A stretch of DNA of 64,000 nt, from positions 6,510,001 to 6,574,000 of the forward strand of contig NZ_CP061378.1 of NCBI RefSeq assembly GCF_015624485.1, given 5' to 3'. The translations under genes and the position numbers were made by a program. The notes beneath the pieces are model-generated. The model was given only the letters and a program-made list of their open reading frames with translations. It was not told the origin of the DNA and did no database searches. This DNA is from Bradyrhizobium genosp. L (GTDB lineage Bacteria > Pseudomonadota > Alphaproteobacteria > Rhizobiales > Xanthobacteraceae). Positions 30,726 through 40,263 of this stretch are shown piece by piece. The stretch's first letter is position 1, and each line of letters begins with the position of its first letter.

Positions 30726-31256
30726 ATGAGCATCGAAATCGACATCCTCAACGGCGATGCGTCATGGCAGCAGGCCGAGCCGCTGCATCGGGCGGTATGG
30801 CCCCGCGATGTCACCGCAAGGCAGCCGTGGGCGCACATCGAATGGGCCAATGCCGATCTGCGCGTACTGATCGACGCGCCCGATGGCAGCGGACTGGCGT
30901 GCCATGTCGGTATCTACTTCCGGACCGTCATCTGGAACGGCCACAAGGTGCATATCGGCGGCATCGGCGGGGTCTCGACCCGCACGGATTGCCGCAAGCG
31001 CGGCTATGCCAGCCTGGCGATCGACGCGGCCATCCACACCATGCGCGCCAACGAAGCAGTGAAATTTGCTCTGCTGGTCTGCGAGCCGCATAATTTCGCC
31101 TTCTACGAGGCGCGCGGCTGGCATGCTTTCACCGGCGAGATGTTTTGCGCGCAACCCTCCGGGCAGATCCGCTTCGAGGCGATGGCGCCCTTCGTCTACG
31201 ACATCGTCCGCGCGCCGCGCCAGGGCAAGATCGACCTATGCGGCCTGCCGTGGTGA
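30726..31256 (+). CDS. GNAT family N-acetyltransferase
   Basis: 176 aa. The acetyl-CoA binding motif A is seen in IGGIGGVSTRTDCRKRGYAS (the R-x-x-G-x-A-type loop), followed by the beta-5 strand VKFALLVCEPHNFAFYEARGW. The C-terminus is short and polar. The substrate cannot be inferred. GAGGAC lies before the ATG. It is divergent from sodB and about 160 bp upstream of a MATE transporter gene. Confidence 0.82.
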   Translation: MSIEIDILNGDASWQQAEPLHRAVWPRDVTARQPWAHIEWANADLRVLIDAPDGSGLACHVGIYFRTVIWNGHKVHIGGIGGVSTRTDCRKRGYASLAIDAAIHTMRANEAVKFALLVCEPHNFAFYEARGWHAFTGEMFCAQPSGQIRFEAMAPFVYDIVRAPRQGKIDLCGLPW

Positions 31257-31416
31257 TCATGCACCGGCGGGGGTGGCTTGCGGTGGGCTGGCACCGTAAC
31301 ATGTTGGGCATCATTTATTGATTGCGGGCTTGATCCATTGACGTCGAATTGCAGCCGCATCAGCAGTGCGCTCCCTCTCCCGCTTGCGGGGGAGGCGAAG
31401 CAAGAGTTCGCACCAC

Positions 31417-32802
31417 ATGACCATTGAAGCTGCGATCGACGATGTCCGTCCCGCCGCGACCGCGCCGACCGCGCAGGTCGATGCGCTGCTGACGGCGCCG
31501 ATCCTGCCGACGCTGCTCAAGCTGGCGCTGCCCAACACCATCGCAATGTTCGGCTCGACATTGGTCGCGGTCGCCGAGACCTCCTATATCGGCCGGCTCG
31601 GCACCGAGCCGCTGGCCGGCATCGCGCTGGTGTTTCCGTTCGCGATGCTGACCCAGATGATGTCGGCCGGCGCGATGGGCGGCGGCGTGTCGTCAGCAAT
31701 CAGCCGTGCGCTCGGCGCCGGCGACCGCGACCGCGCCGCCGATCTGGCGCTGCATGCGGCGATCATCGGCGCCTGCGCCGGATTGTTCTTCACCGTCATG
31801 ATGCTCGGCTTCGGGCACGTCTTTTATGCACTGCTCGGCGGACGCGGCGGCGTGCTCGAGCAATCCCTGCATTATTCGCAGGTGCTGTTCTCCGGCGCGG
31901 TCTCGATCTGGCTGGTCAACACGCTCGCCTCCGTGGTGCGCGGCACCGGCGACATGCGAATCCCCTCGCTGACGCTGATCACGGTCTCGATCGTCCAGGT
32001 CGCGGTCGGCGGCGCGCTCGGCCTCGGCCTGTTCGGCGCACCGCAGCTCGGCATGCGCGGCGTCGCCTCCGGCCAGCTCACCGCCTATACGCTGGGCGCG
32101 ATTTTCCTCGCCTGGTATCTCGCCAGCGGCCGCAGCCGCCTGACGCTGGATTTCTCCGCCTTCCGTTTCCAGCGCGCGATGTTGCTCGACATCCTCAAAG
32201 TGGGCGCGATCTCCTGCCTGTCGCCGCTGCAGAGCGTGCTGACGATCCTGATCTTCACAAAAATCCTCGCTGGCTTCGGCACCGAGACGCTGGCCGGCTA
32301 CGGCATGGGCTCGCGGCTGGAATTTCTGCTGATCCCGATCGCCTTCGCGGTCGGCGTCGCCTCGGTGCCGATGGTCGGCATGGCCGTTGGCGCCGGTCTC
32401 GTGGCGCGGGCGCGCAAGGTGGCGTGGACTGCCGGCACCGTCGCCGGGCTCGCGGTCGGGCTGGTCGGGCTCGTGGTCGCGCTGAAGCCTGTGCTGTGGA
32501 TCGCGCTGTTCACCCGCGATCCCGGCGTGACCGCGGCGGCCTCGTCCTATTTCGCATTGGCCGGCCCCGCCTTCGGCTTCTTCGGCGTCGGCGTCTGCCT
32601 TTACTTCTCGTCGCAAGGCGCGGCCAAGGTCGGCGGCCCGGTGCTGGCCGGCACCATCCGCCTTGCGGTGGTCGGCATCGGCGGCTTATGGCTCGCCGCC
32701 GCGGGCGCGCCAGCCTGGACGCTGTTCGCGCTGGTCGGCGGTGCCATGGTGGCGTTCGGTCTCGCCACGATCATCTCGGTTCGGCTGACCCGTTGGGGCT
32801 AG
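31417..32802 (+). CDS. MATE family efflux transporter
   Basis: 461 aa with about 12 membrane helices arranged as two MatE repeats. The first begins LLKLALPNTIAMFGSTLVAV and has ETSYIGRLGTEPLAGIALVF. The second begins near AMLLDILKVGAISCLSPLQS and has TETLAGYGMGSRLEFLLIP. These antiporters expel cationic drugs or secondary metabolites. ATG at 31417 gives the usual length, and an upstream in-frame ATG at 31366 lies in a Ser/Arg-rich non-conserved stretch. The stop codon TAG lies inside the start of the repeat at 32801. Confidence 0.93.
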   Translation: MTIEAAIDDVRPAATAPTAQVDALLTAPILPTLLKLALPNTIAMFGSTLVAVAETSYIGRLGTEPLAGIALVFPFAMLTQMMSAGAMGGGVSSAISRALGAGDRDRAADLALHAAIIGACAGLFFTVMMLGFGHVFYALLGGRGGVLEQSLHYSQVLFSGAVSIWLVNTLASVVRGTGDMRIPSLTLITVSIVQVAVGGALGLGLFGAPQLGMRGVASGQLTAYTLGAIFLAWYLASGRSRLTLDFSAFRFQRAMLLDILKVGAISCLSPLQSVLTILIFTKILAGFGTETLAGYGMGSRLEFLLIPIAFAVGVASVPMVGMAVGAGLVARARKVAWTAGTVAGLAVGLVGLVVALKPVLWIALFTRDPGVTAAASSYFALAGPAFGFFGVGVCLYFSSQGAAKVGGPVLAGTIRLAVVGIGGLWLAAAGAPAWTLFALVGGAMVAFGLATIISVRLTRWG

Positions 32803-32848
32803 CATGATCCGGAAAAGTGCGAAGCGGTTTTCCGAAAATGATCATGCT
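32801..32848. repeat. Hairpin repeat overlapping the MATE stop codon
   Basis: Inverted ends AGCATGATC (32801-32809) and GATCATGCT (32840-32848) enclose GGAAAA and TTTTCC arms. It is the same family as the element at 28072-28120. The last two bases of the upstream TAG codon are the first two bases of the repeat, so the reading frame ends in the element. It may also serve as a terminator. Confidence 0.8.
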
Positions 32849-33016
32849 TAAACAACCGAGGCGCGACAAGGCGTCGCGCACCGGATCGTTGCCGGGACGT
32901 GACCTGTCCGGTTACTTGCAGCAAAATTTTCGAATCGCGCGCGCCTGATCGCGAGAATATGACATTGCGGACGCCGTTCGGCTTGATATGCAGGCCGACC
33001 TCCTGGGGAAGACATC

Positions 33017-33460
33017 ATGGCCTGCAGATCTGGATTTCTGATCGCAATCATTGCTGCGTTACTCGCTATGCCTCACGTGCACGCGCAAGGCGCGCCTGAG
33101 CCGACCGGCGTCTGGCAGACCCAGACCGGCGATGCGCGCGTCAGGATCACGAAATGCGGCGGCGGCATCTGCGGCGTGATCGTGTCGTTGCGCGAGCCGA
33201 TCGACCCTGCGACCGGCAAACCGCAGGTCGACAACAAGAACCCCAATCCGGCGCTGGCCAACCGGCCGATGATCGGGCTGCCGCTGTTTTCAGGCATGCA
33301 TCCGGCCGCCGCCGGCAAATGGTCGGGCCAGATCTACAACGCCGATGACGGCGGCACCTACGCCAGCAGCATCACGCTCACCGGCGACAGCTCGCTGCGC
33401 GTCGAAGGCTGCGTCGGCGCGCTGTGCGGTGGCGAGACCTGGACGCGGGTGGGACGGTAA
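33017..33460 (+). CDS. DUF2147 secreted protein
   Basis: 147 aa. A signal peptide (FLIAIIAALLAMPHVHAQ) is followed by a DUF2147 domain: GVWQTQTGDARVRITKCGGG, a central loop with NPNPALANRPMIGLPLF, and the ending SLRVEGCVGALCGGETWTRV. The family is periplasmic, with a lipocalin-like beta-barrel fold and no settled function. GGGGAAG lies before the ATG. Confidence 0.88.
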   Translation: MACRSGFLIAIIAALLAMPHVHAQGAPEPTGVWQTQTGDARVRITKCGGGICGVIVSLREPIDPATGKPQVDNKNPNPALANRPMIGLPLFSGMHPAAAGKWSGQIYNADDGGTYASSITLTGDSSLRVEGCVGALCGGETWTRVGR

Positions 33461-33470
33461 GACCTTTCTA

Positions 33471-33562
33471 TCCTCCCCGCTGCGGGCGCGCGGAGAACCC
33501 CCTCACCCGGAACGCATCTGCGATGCGTTCCGACCTCTCCCCGCAAGCGGGGCGAGGTGAAG
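33471..33562. repeat. Intergenic palindromic repeat (CTCCCCGC...GCGGGG type)
   Basis: The gap between the DUF2147 and DUF3095 genes carries nested inverted repeats: GGAACGCATC-TGC-GATGCGTTCC and CTCCCCGC-AA-GCGGGGCGAG. They are of the kind found throughout Bradyrhizobium intergenic DNA (recall). The element separates two convergent genes and could stop transcription from either side. Confidence 0.65.
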
Positions 33563-33569
33563 AAAGCAA

Positions 33570-34718
33570 CTACACCGCCCGCGTCTTCAACACCGTCGCC
33601 GCCGAGGCGTAACCACCCCGCGCGCCGTCGATGAAATGGACGTGATCGGCGCGCATCACCGAGGGCGTGAAGCAGGTCATCATCGCCGCATCCTGCTCGT
33701 GCAGGCCGTAACGCACGATGCCCTGCGCCGCAGCGGCCGCCAGCCGCTGCTCGAGTTCGGCGGCGAGCTCGCTCGTGCAATCCAGGATCATGCGCAGGCC
33801 GTCGTCGAACTTGCGGAAGTCCGAGTTCTCGACGAGCTGCCGCACATAGGTCTTTGGCACGAATTTGCCGATCGGGATGTTGAACCGCATCAAGGTGTAG
33901 GCCCACAGCGTGAATCCGAGCACCGCGGCGCGCCGCAGCGCCAGCGAACCGCCGCGCCGCGCGCGTGCCTCGAACTCCATGCCCTGCGGCGGCCAGCGCA
34001 ATGGCGGGCCGTCTGCGGGGACCGGGCGCCCGGCCTCCGGGCTTTTCTCGACCAGCGCGACGACGTCCTCGATCGCCTTGCGGAAGGCTTGCGGGTCGGC
34101 GCCCGCGGCCGGCATCACCAGCACCGAGAGGATGACGCCGCGCGCGGACGGCATCACCTCGAAACGGCAGGACAGGCCGGACAAATCGGGCTGCGTGCCC
34201 TCGGGCGCGGGATCGACGGCAAATTCGCCGCGCTTCATCGCGGCGTCGGCATAAGCGAGCCCGCCGCCGGAGAACATCGCATAGGACAAATTGGCCGACG
34301 GCCCGAAGCGCGCGACGCGCACGTCGGCGCCGGCGTCGCGGATCGCCTTGACCGGCAGCAGCGCCACCCGCATCTCGAGGTCGAGGTCGGCGCGCACCCA
34401 GCGCGCAGTCGCCGCCAGCGCTTCGCGCGTTCTGTCCAGGTCGGCGGGCGCGAGCGCAAAGCTCGCGCCGTCGCCGCCGAACACGAAGGGGAATTCGCGT
34501 CCATCGAGCGCATTGGTGACCGCGGCGACGACCGCGGCGCCGGCCATGTTGACCGCCTTGTAGCGCTGCGCCGCGATCGCCTTGGTCGATTCCACGATGT
34601 CGGCGACGCCGACGCTCCAGTCATCGGGCAGCGGCGCATAGAGCGCGGGGTCCATCAGGCGCGCAAAGCTGCGAAACACCGGGATGCCGCCGTAGAAGAT
34701 CTCGCTGCCGCCAGCCAT
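33570..34718 (-). CDS. DUF3095 protein (adenylate cyclase-related)
   Basis: 382 aa, cytoplasmic. It opens with FYGGIPVFRSFARLMDPALY and WSVGVADIVESTKAIAAQRY, in which the Asp of VADI and the later FVFGGDGASFAL recall the metal-binding elements of class III cyclases. DUF3095 proteins are annotated as cyclase-related, but activity has not, to my knowledge, been shown. ATG at 34718 begins at the conserved part, and a 41-residue upstream extension to 34841 looks non-coding. It converges with DUF2147 and is divergent from DUF2278. Confidence 0.8.
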   Translation of the reverse strand: MAGGSEIFYGGIPVFRSFARLMDPALYAPLPDDWSVGVADIVESTKAIAAQRYKAVNMAGAAVVAAVTNALDGREFPFVFGGDGASFALAPADLDRTREALAATARWVRADLDLEMRVALLPVKAIRDAGADVRVARFGPSANLSYAMFSGGGLAYADAAMKRGEFAVDPAPEGTQPDLSGLSCRFEVMPSARGVILSVLVMPAAGADPQAFRKAIEDVVALVEKSPEAGRPVPADGPPLRWPPQGMEFEARARRGGSLALRRAAVLGFTLWAYTLMRFNIPIGKFVPKTYVRQLVENSDFRKFDDGLRMILDCTSELAAELEQRLAAAAAQGIVRYGLHEQDAAMMTCFTPSVMRADHVHFIDGARGGYASAATVLKTRAV

Positions 34719-34906
34719 CGCACCGCCGCGCCGTTTCCGCCTCGGGAAATCCTGTAGCAGATACGGGGCGAATTGGGACCGGGTTTTGCGATGCAGCCCG
34801 GATGGAGCCGACAAACCCGCATCGAATGTGGGCCATTTCACGCGCCCGTCTCATCCCAGGTTGTACACTTTCCGGAATGCCCGCTTGAACCGGAAAGGAC
34901 CGCGCC

Positions 34907-35572
34907 GTGACCCTCGCCTATGGATACGTCAAGACCAAGGTGACCTCCGAACCCAGACTGAAGCCGTCGCGCCACGGGCACGAGACGCAGTATCATCTGC
35001 ACTGCAATCTCGACGTCGACGGCGAGCAGTGGGACGTCGCGGTCAACGTCGGCACCAATGATGCGGACGACCTCTTGAAATACAAGCTGGTGTTCGACTT
35101 CCGCCATCCGATCATCCAGACCCTTGCGGCGGCGAGCGCCGGCTCGCAGGACCTGACCGGGCAGAAGAGGTTGCCGGCGCTGGATTTCCTGCGCAGCAAC
35201 CTGCTCGACAACACCGGCAAATGGCGCGACAGCGACGTGATGGACGGCTCCGACGACACCGAGCCTGCCGCCTCGCTGAAGCGGCTGTTGTCGCGCGCGC
35301 ATCAGGAGAAGCGCGACGTCTACATCTTCGGCCGCTTCTACGCGCAGGGCGACGGCCTGCACGACGTCCACCTCAACCAGGGCTCGACCAAGGGTTTCAT
35401 CCATCGCCCCGGCGACGATTCCAACGACCACAACGATATCTGGCAGGACGGCGCCGTGCTGGTCGATCTCGGCGAGCCTGAATGGGCAGCCTACGTCTCG
35501 GCCTTCACCCAGCAGCTGGTGCCGACCGACGATCTCGGCAATCCGACCGCGGACGCGACGACGATCGGGTGA
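34907..35572 (+). CDS. DUF2278 family protein (YukJ-like)
   Basis: 221 aa, starting at GTG with AAAGGA about 8 nt upstream. The sequence fits DUF2278: YGYVKTKVTSEPR at the start, YHLHCNLDVDGEQWDVAVNV, and a late segment with DVHLNQGSTKGFIHRPGDD and WQDGAVLVDLGE. The function of the family is unknown. No signal peptide. It is divergent from the DUF3095 gene with 188 bp between starts. Confidence 0.85.
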   Translation: MTLAYGYVKTKVTSEPRLKPSRHGHETQYHLHCNLDVDGEQWDVAVNVGTNDADDLLKYKLVFDFRHPIIQTLAAASAGSQDLTGQKRLPALDFLRSNLLDNTGKWRDSDVMDGSDDTEPAASLKRLLSRAHQEKRDVYIFGRFYAQGDGLHDVHLNQGSTKGFIHRPGDDSNDHNDIWQDGAVLVDLGEPEWAAYVSAFTQQLVPTDDLGNPTADATTIG

Positions 35573-35599
35573 GCGCGGCGTAGGCCGCCACCAGCTATC

Positions 35600-35704
35600 C
35601 GTCATCCTGAGGAGCCGCGAAGCGGCGTCTCGAAGGATGCACGGCCCGGCTGGTGGCCGTCGATCCTTCGAGACGCGCGCAAGGGCGCGCTCCTCAGGAT
35701 GACG
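35600..35704. repeat. Palindromic intergenic repeat, about 105 bp
   Basis: The ends are inverted (GTCATCCTGAGGAG and CTCCTCAGGATGAC), with a second inverted pair inside (CGTCTCGAAGGAT and ATCCTTCGAGACG). It fills the gap between the DUF2278 gene and htpG, both ending here. This element is one of the most frequent repeats in Bradyrhizobium, as I recall it. Confidence 0.8.
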
Positions 35705-35730
35705 GAGATGGAATGGGTGCCGGGCGACAG

Positions 35731-37593
35731 CTACCCCTTCACCACGCCGCGCAGCACGAGTTGGTTGATGCGGCCGGCGAAGGCGGCCGGATCGTCCGGC
35801 ATTTCGCCGTCGAGGATCTGCGCCTGCTCGAACAGCAAGAGCGAGATGTCCTTGGCTTCATCCTTGCTCTCGGCCAGCGCTGCGACCAGGGGGTGGCGCA
35901 GATTGATCTCCAGCACCGGCTTGGTGAGTTCGCCGCGGTTCTGCTGTGCCAGCATCCGCTCCAGCGCGCGGTCGCGCGCATCGCCGCCGGCAACGAGGCA
36001 GGACGCGCTCGCGGTCAGCCGCTGCGAGACGCGGACGTCCGAGACGCGCGTGCCGAGCGCATCCTTGATGACGGCGATGGTGGTCGCGGCGTCCGCGGCA
36101 GGCTCGTCCTTCTGCTCGGCCTTGTCGTCGGTGAGCGGGATCAGGCTGAAATCGATGTCGCCCTGGCTCAGCGACTTCAGCGGCTTGCCGCCGAAGTCGA
36201 GCGGCACTGATGCCCAGAACGCGTCGACGGGATCGGTGAGCAGCAGCACCTCGATGCCGCGGGCGCGCGCCGATTCCAGCTTCGGGTTCGACTTCAGCCG
36301 CTCGATGGTCTCGCCGACCAGGTAGTAGATATCGGTCTGGTTCGGCTTGAGATCGTCGACATATTGCTTCAGCGTGCGGTTCTCGCCCGCGGTGGTGCTG
36401 AAGCGCGCCAGCGCCAAGAGCTTCTCGCGGCGCTCGAAATCCTCGTACAGGCCTTCCTTGATCACCGGGCCGAACGCGGCCCAGATCTTGGCAAAGGCGT
36501 CCGGCTCCTTCTCGCCGAGCGCCTCCAGCTCGCCGATGACGCGGGTGGTGACGGCCTTGCGGATCTGCGCGAGCTGCGGGTTGTTCTGCAGCATCTCGCG
36601 CGAGATGTTGAGCGGCAGATCCTCGCTGTCGATCACGCCGCGGATGAAGCGCAGATAGGCCGGCAGCAGCTCGGCGTCGTCGGCGATGAAGACGCGGCGG
36701 ACGTAGAGCTTGACCTTGCCCTTGCGCTCGACCTGGAACAGGTCGAACGGCTTCTCCGACGGCGCGAACAGCAGCACGGCGTAGGACTGCCGGCCCTCGG
36801 CGCGGTAATGCAACGTCATCGCCGGCTCGTCGAAGGCGCCGGCGATCTGCTTGTAGGCCTGCTTGTAGTCGTCGGCCGTCAGCTCGGATTTCGAGCGCTG
36901 CCACAGCGCACTCGCCGAATTGATCTGGCGCGGCTCGCCCTCTTCCGGCACCAGCAGGATCGGAAACTGGATGTTGTCGGAATATTCGCGGACGATGCGC
37001 TCGATTTCGTAGGCCTCGAGATATTTCGCCGCATCCGGCTTCAGATGCAGCACGATTTCGGTGCCGCGCACGACGCACTTGGCCGCTTCCTCGTCCGCCG
37101 GCGCGATCTCGAAGCCGCTGCCGCCGGCCGAGGTCCACACCCAGACCTCGTCGGAGCCGGCGCGGCGGCTAGTAACGACAATCTTTTCTGCCACCATGAA
37201 GGCGGCATAGAAGCCAACGCCGAACTGGCCGATCAGATTGGCGCCGTCCTTGGCCTCGGTCAGCTTCGACAGGAACGATTTGGTGCCGGAACGCGCGATG
37301 GTGCCGAGATTATCGATCAGCTCCTGGCGGTCCATGCCGATGCCGGTGTCGGTCACGGCCAGCGTGTTGGCCTTCTTGTCGGGCGCGATCCTGATCTCGG
37401 GCGGGGCGCCGTCGCCGATCAGCGCGGGATGGGCGATCGCCTCGTAGCGCAGCTTGTCGCAGGCATCGGAGGCATTCGAGATCAGTTCGCGCAGGAAGAT
37501 ATCCGTCTCGGAATAGACCGAGTGCACCATCAGGTGCAGCAATTCGGCGACCTCGGCCTGGAACGGCTGGGACATGGCAGCAGTGGTGGTCAT
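35731..37593 (-). CDS. htpG: Molecular chaperone HtpG (Hsp90)
   Basis: 620 aa. The GHKL ATPase has [36 protein letters not shown] and the lid with [14 protein letters not shown]. The middle domain contains the catalytic-loop Arg region ([13 protein letters not shown]). The C-terminal dimerisation domain is present. HtpG refolds and remodels client proteins in the cytoplasm. It is monocistronic and converges with DUF2278 across a repeat. Confidence 0.97.
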   Translation of the reverse strand: MTTTAAMSQPFQAEVAELLHLMVHSVYSETDIFLRELISNASDACDKLRYEAIAHPALIGDGAPPEIRIAPDKKANTLAVTDTGIGMDRQELIDNLGTIARSGTKSFLSKLTEAKDGANLIGQFGVGFYAAFMVAEKIVVTSRRAGSDEVWVWTSAGGSGFEIAPADEEAAKCVVRGTEIVLHLKPDAAKYLEAYEIERIVREYSDNIQFPILLVPEEGEPRQINSASALWQRSKSELTADDYKQAYKQIAGAFDEPAMTLHYRAEGRQSYAVLLFAPSEKPFDLFQVERKGKVKLYVRRVFIADDAELLPAYLRFIRGVIDSEDLPLNISREMLQNNPQLAQIRKAVTTRVIGELEALGEKEPDAFAKIWAAFGPVIKEGLYEDFERREKLLALARFSTTAGENRTLKQYVDDLKPNQTDIYYLVGETIERLKSNPKLESARARGIEVLLLTDPVDAFWASVPLDFGGKPLKSLSQGDIDFSLIPLTDDKAEQKDEPAADAATTIAVIKDALGTRVSDVRVSQRLTASASCLVAGGDARDRALERMLAQQNRGELTKPVLEINLRHPLVAALAESKDEAKDISLLLFEQAQILDGEMPDDPAAFAGRINQLVLRGVVKG

Positions 37594-37692
37594 GCGGGAA
37601 ACTCGGGCAATCCAGGGTGGCGGGAAAGGCCTGATATAGCGCGGTCACGCGCCATGGCAAGATTTCGGAGCGGCCCGGGGAGTGAAACCCGC

Positions 37693-38502
37693 TCAACCGT
37701 CCGAAATCGCCGCGAGATAGCGCCGCACCGAGCGATCGAACGCCTCCTTGGCGTCGGAGGCGATGTTCTTGCCCCACCAGGCGCCGTAGATCCGATCGAA
37801 GGCGAGCGGCGCGACCATGCGCGCGATGCCGCGCACGGCCGCGGCATCGAGCGGAATGTAGTTCGGATAGGAGTACATGAAGCTCACCGAGCGGCGGTCC
37901 ATCGCCACCATCGCGATATCGCCGGTCAGCAGCGCACCGCGGCCCTCGGCGCCGCCGCGCCAATGCAGCACCGTGCCGCCGGCAAAATGGCCGCCGGTGC
38001 GCAACAGCAGGATGTCGTCGGAAATCGGACAGCTGTCGCCCTGCCACGGCACGATCGCGGAATGCGGCCGCGTCACCCATTGCGCGTCGTCACCGTGCAG
38101 ATAGACCGGCGCGTTGTCGAACGCCGCGCTCCAGTCGGCGACCGCGCCATAATAATGCGGATGCGAGATCGCGATCGCCCTCAGGCCGCCGAGCGACCTT
38201 ACATGCGCGATCGCCTCGGCCGTCGCCAGCGGCACGCAGTCCCACATCACGCAGCCGCCGCGATCGGGCACCAGCAGCGCCCGCTGACCGATCGCGAACG
38301 ACGGCTCCAGCCCAATTCCCGTCAGGCCGAGATCGTCGCGCCAGACGACCTTGTGTCGCGCTGCCAGTTGCTCGCGCGTCAACCACGCCTGCCCGTTCCA
38401 GTTCACATACTGCCGCTCGTCCTCGCAGATCGGGCAAGCCGCCGGCGACGCCGCGCTGTCAGGAAATTGCGCGCCGCATTGTTCGCAGGTCCACAGGGGC
38501 AT
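37693..38502 (-). CDS. Metallo-beta-lactamase-fold protein with N-terminal zinc ribbon, atypical active site
   Basis: 269 aa. The first 30 residues form a rubredoxin-like ribbon (WTCEQCGAQF and ACPICEDERQYV). The MBL fold follows, but the usual HxHxDH motif reads HPHYYG in AISHPHYYGAVADWS, so the Asp and the third His are replaced. Later ligand candidates are in RTGGHFAGGTVLHW and LLTGDIAMVA. The C-terminus ends AWWGKNIASDAKEAFDRSV. A changed metal site suggests one metal or a different reaction (inference). ATG at 38502 gives the ribbon its proper start, and the frame extends to 38568. Confidence 0.8.
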   Translation of the reverse strand: MPLWTCEQCGAQFPDSAASPAACPICEDERQYVNWNGQAWLTREQLAARHKVVWRDDLGLTGIGLEPSFAIGQRALLVPDRGGCVMWDCVPLATAEAIAHVRSLGGLRAIAISHPHYYGAVADWSAAFDNAPVYLHGDDAQWVTRPHSAIVPWQGDSCPISDDILLLRTGGHFAGGTVLHWRGGAEGRGALLTGDIAMVAMDRRSVSFMYSYPNYIPLDAAAVRGIARMVAPLAFDRIYGAWWGKNIASDAKEAFDRSVRRYLAAISDG

Positions 38503-38564
38503 CGTGACCCTCCACGACCAAGAGATAGCGCGAAACCAGCCGCCCGCCAGATCGCAACGCGGCT

Positions 38565-39158
38565 TCAATCGGCAGAAGGCGTCGAGGTCCGCAGTCCCGC
38601 GATCAGGATGTCGACCATGCGCCTGGCGGCCTGCATGCCCTCCGGCCCGGCGCCCAGACTGGCCACGCCGGCCAGCGCGCGCAGCAGGTCGAAGGGGTCG
38701 AGATCGAGACGGATGTCGCCGCTCGCCACCGCGCGGTCGAGCAGATCACCCATCGCCCGCTTCATCTGCTCCGACGACGCCGAGTACAGTTCGGAGGTGC
38801 CGCCGACCAGCGAATTGAGCGCTTCCTGCATTCCGCGCTTGGCGGCCATGTAGTCCACGAACACCAGCAACCATTCACGCAAGGCCTCGACCGGCGAGAG
38901 CGTCCCGGCCAATCGCGTGGCGGCCTCGACCAACTGCTCGGTCTCATTGCGGTAGACCGCCTCGATCAGGGCGTCGCGGGTCGGAAAGTGGCGATAGAGG
39001 GTTCCAGCCCCGACGCCTGCGGTGCGCGCGATCTCGTCGAGGCTGGCGCCCGACCCCTTCTCGGCAAAGGCCGCCTTCGCGGTTTCGAGCAGGCGGACGC
39101 GATTGCGCTGGGCGTCGACGCGCGGCTTGCGAGCGGGAACGGCCTTCTTGTCGATCAC
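38565..39158 (-). CDS. TetR family transcriptional regulator
   Basis: 197 aa from a GTG start with AAGGGG about 10 nt upstream. The TetR helix-turn-helix is LLETAKAAFAEKGSGASLDE then VGAGTLYRHFPTRDALIEAV. The ligand domain is of the AcrR C-terminal type. It is divergent from the SDR gene at 39295, and the 136 bp between them contain two identical-core palindromes, which strongly suggests that it represses that gene and itself. Confidence 0.9.
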   Translation of the reverse strand: MIDKKAVPARKPRVDAQRNRVRLLETAKAAFAEKGSGASLDEIARTAGVGAGTLYRHFPTRDALIEAVYRNETEQLVEAATRLAGTLSPVEALREWLLVFVDYMAAKRGMQEALNSLVGGTSELYSASSEQMKRAMGDLLDRAVASGDIRLDLDPFDLLRALAGVASLGAGPEGMQAARRMVDILIAGLRTSTPSAD

Positions 39159-39181
39159 GCCAAAGAACCCCCTTGATAAAC

Positions 39182-39218
39182 GGAGAGTGTCTCCGTATCT
39201 AAAACGGAGACAGTCTCC
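39182..39218. promoter_or_regulatory. Twin palindromic operators between tetR and SDR genes
   Basis: Two copies of a 13-bp palindrome lie at 39182-39194 (GGAGA-GTG-TCTCC) and 39206-39218 (GGAGA-CAG-TCTCC). Both are preceded by AAAC. Their centres are 24 bp apart, a little over two helical turns. The site lies in the divergent gap of a TetR gene and an SDR gene, the usual position for TetR operators. Confidence 0.85.
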
Positions 39219-39294
39219 TCTTAAACCAAAAGCGGTTGGCAAACAATGGTTTGCCAGCACGGGAGAGCTGTGCTCGCACATCAAGGAGAATACC

Positions 39295-40263
39295 ATGGCC
39301 AATCATTTCGGGGCGACGTCCACCACCGACGAGGTGCTGGCGGGGATCGATCTCAGCGGAAAACGTGTGCTGGTCACCGGCGTCTCGGCCGGGCTCGGCG
39401 TCGAAACGGCGCGGGCGCTGGTGGCGCATGGCGCCCAGGTGGTCGGCGCGGCGCGCGATCTCGGCAAGGCCGAACGTGCGACCAGCGAGGTGCGCGCCGA
39501 GGCCACGAAGGGCGGTGGCCTCACACTGGTCGAGCTCGACCTCGCCTCGCTCAAAAGCGTGCGCGCCTGCGCGGATGCGCTGGTGGCGGACGGACGGCGC
39601 TTCGATGCCGTGATCGCCAATGCCGGCGTGATGCGATCGCCGTTCGGGCACACCGCCGACGGCTTCGAGACGCAGTTCGGTACCAATCATCTCGGCCATT
39701 TCGTCTTCGTGAACCGCATCGCAGATCTGATCGCGCCGGGTGGACGTCTCGTAAACGTCGCCTCGTCCGGCCACCGCTATTCGGATGTCGACCTCGACGA
39801 TCCCAATTTCGCGCGCACCCCTTATGAGCCGATGATCGCCTATGGTCGTTCCAAGACCGCGAACATCCTGTTTGCGGTGGAGTTCGACCGCCGCCACAAG
39901 GCGCGCGGCGTGCGGGCGACGGCGCTGCACCCGGGCGGGATCAGGACCGAACTGGGCCGCCACATGCAGCCCGATGAACTCGATCGGCTCGTCGCGCAGA
40001 TCAACGCGCAACAGGCAGCCGCAGGCCAGCCGCCCTTTCAATGGAAGACGGTCCCGCAGGGCGCCGCGACATCGGTCTGGGCGGCGTTCGTCGCACCGGT
40101 TGCGGACGTGGCCGGCCGCTATTGCGAGAACTGCCAGGTGTCCGACGTCACCGATGCACTAATCAGCCCGGTCAGCCCCGGCGTCAGACCCTATGCGCTC
40201 GATCCGGCGCACGCCAAGGCGTTGTGGGCCAAGAGCGAAGAGATGGTCGGCGAACGCTTCTGA
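39295..40263 (+). CDS. Short-chain dehydrogenase/reductase (classical/extended SDR)
   Basis: 322 aa. The Rossmann motif is VLVTGVSAGLGVETARALV, followed by AVIANAGVMRSPFG (NAG), VNVASSGHRYSD (Ser) and catalytic YGRSKTAN (Tyr-x-x-x-Lys). The overall sequence resembles retinol-dehydrogenase/oxidoreductase-type SDRs. Its substrate is unknown. AAGGAG is 8 nt before the ATG. It is under the twin operators at 39182-39218. Its 3' end overlaps the convergent AraC gene by 73 nt. Confidence 0.93.
   Translation: MANHFGATSTTDEVLAGIDLSGKRVLVTGVSAGLGVETARALVAHGAQVVGAARDLGKAERATSEVRAEATKGGGLTLVELDLASLKSVRACADALVADGRRFDAVIANAGVMRSPFGHTADGFETQFGTNHLGHFVFVNRIADLIAPGGRLVNVASSGHRYSDVDLDDPNFARTPYEPMIAYGRSKTANILFAVEFDRRHKARGVRATALHPGGIRTELGRHMQPDELDRLVAQINAQQAAAGQPPFQWKTVPQGAATSVWAAFVAPVADVAGRYCENCQVSDVTDALISPVSPGVRPYALDPAHAKALWAKSEEMVGERF

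Noticed and set aside
36364..38853. 829-codon plus-strand frame opposite htpG and the MBL gene
   Set aside because: It runs across two real minus-strand genes and has Arg/Gln-rich low-complexity content typical of a high-G+C shadow.
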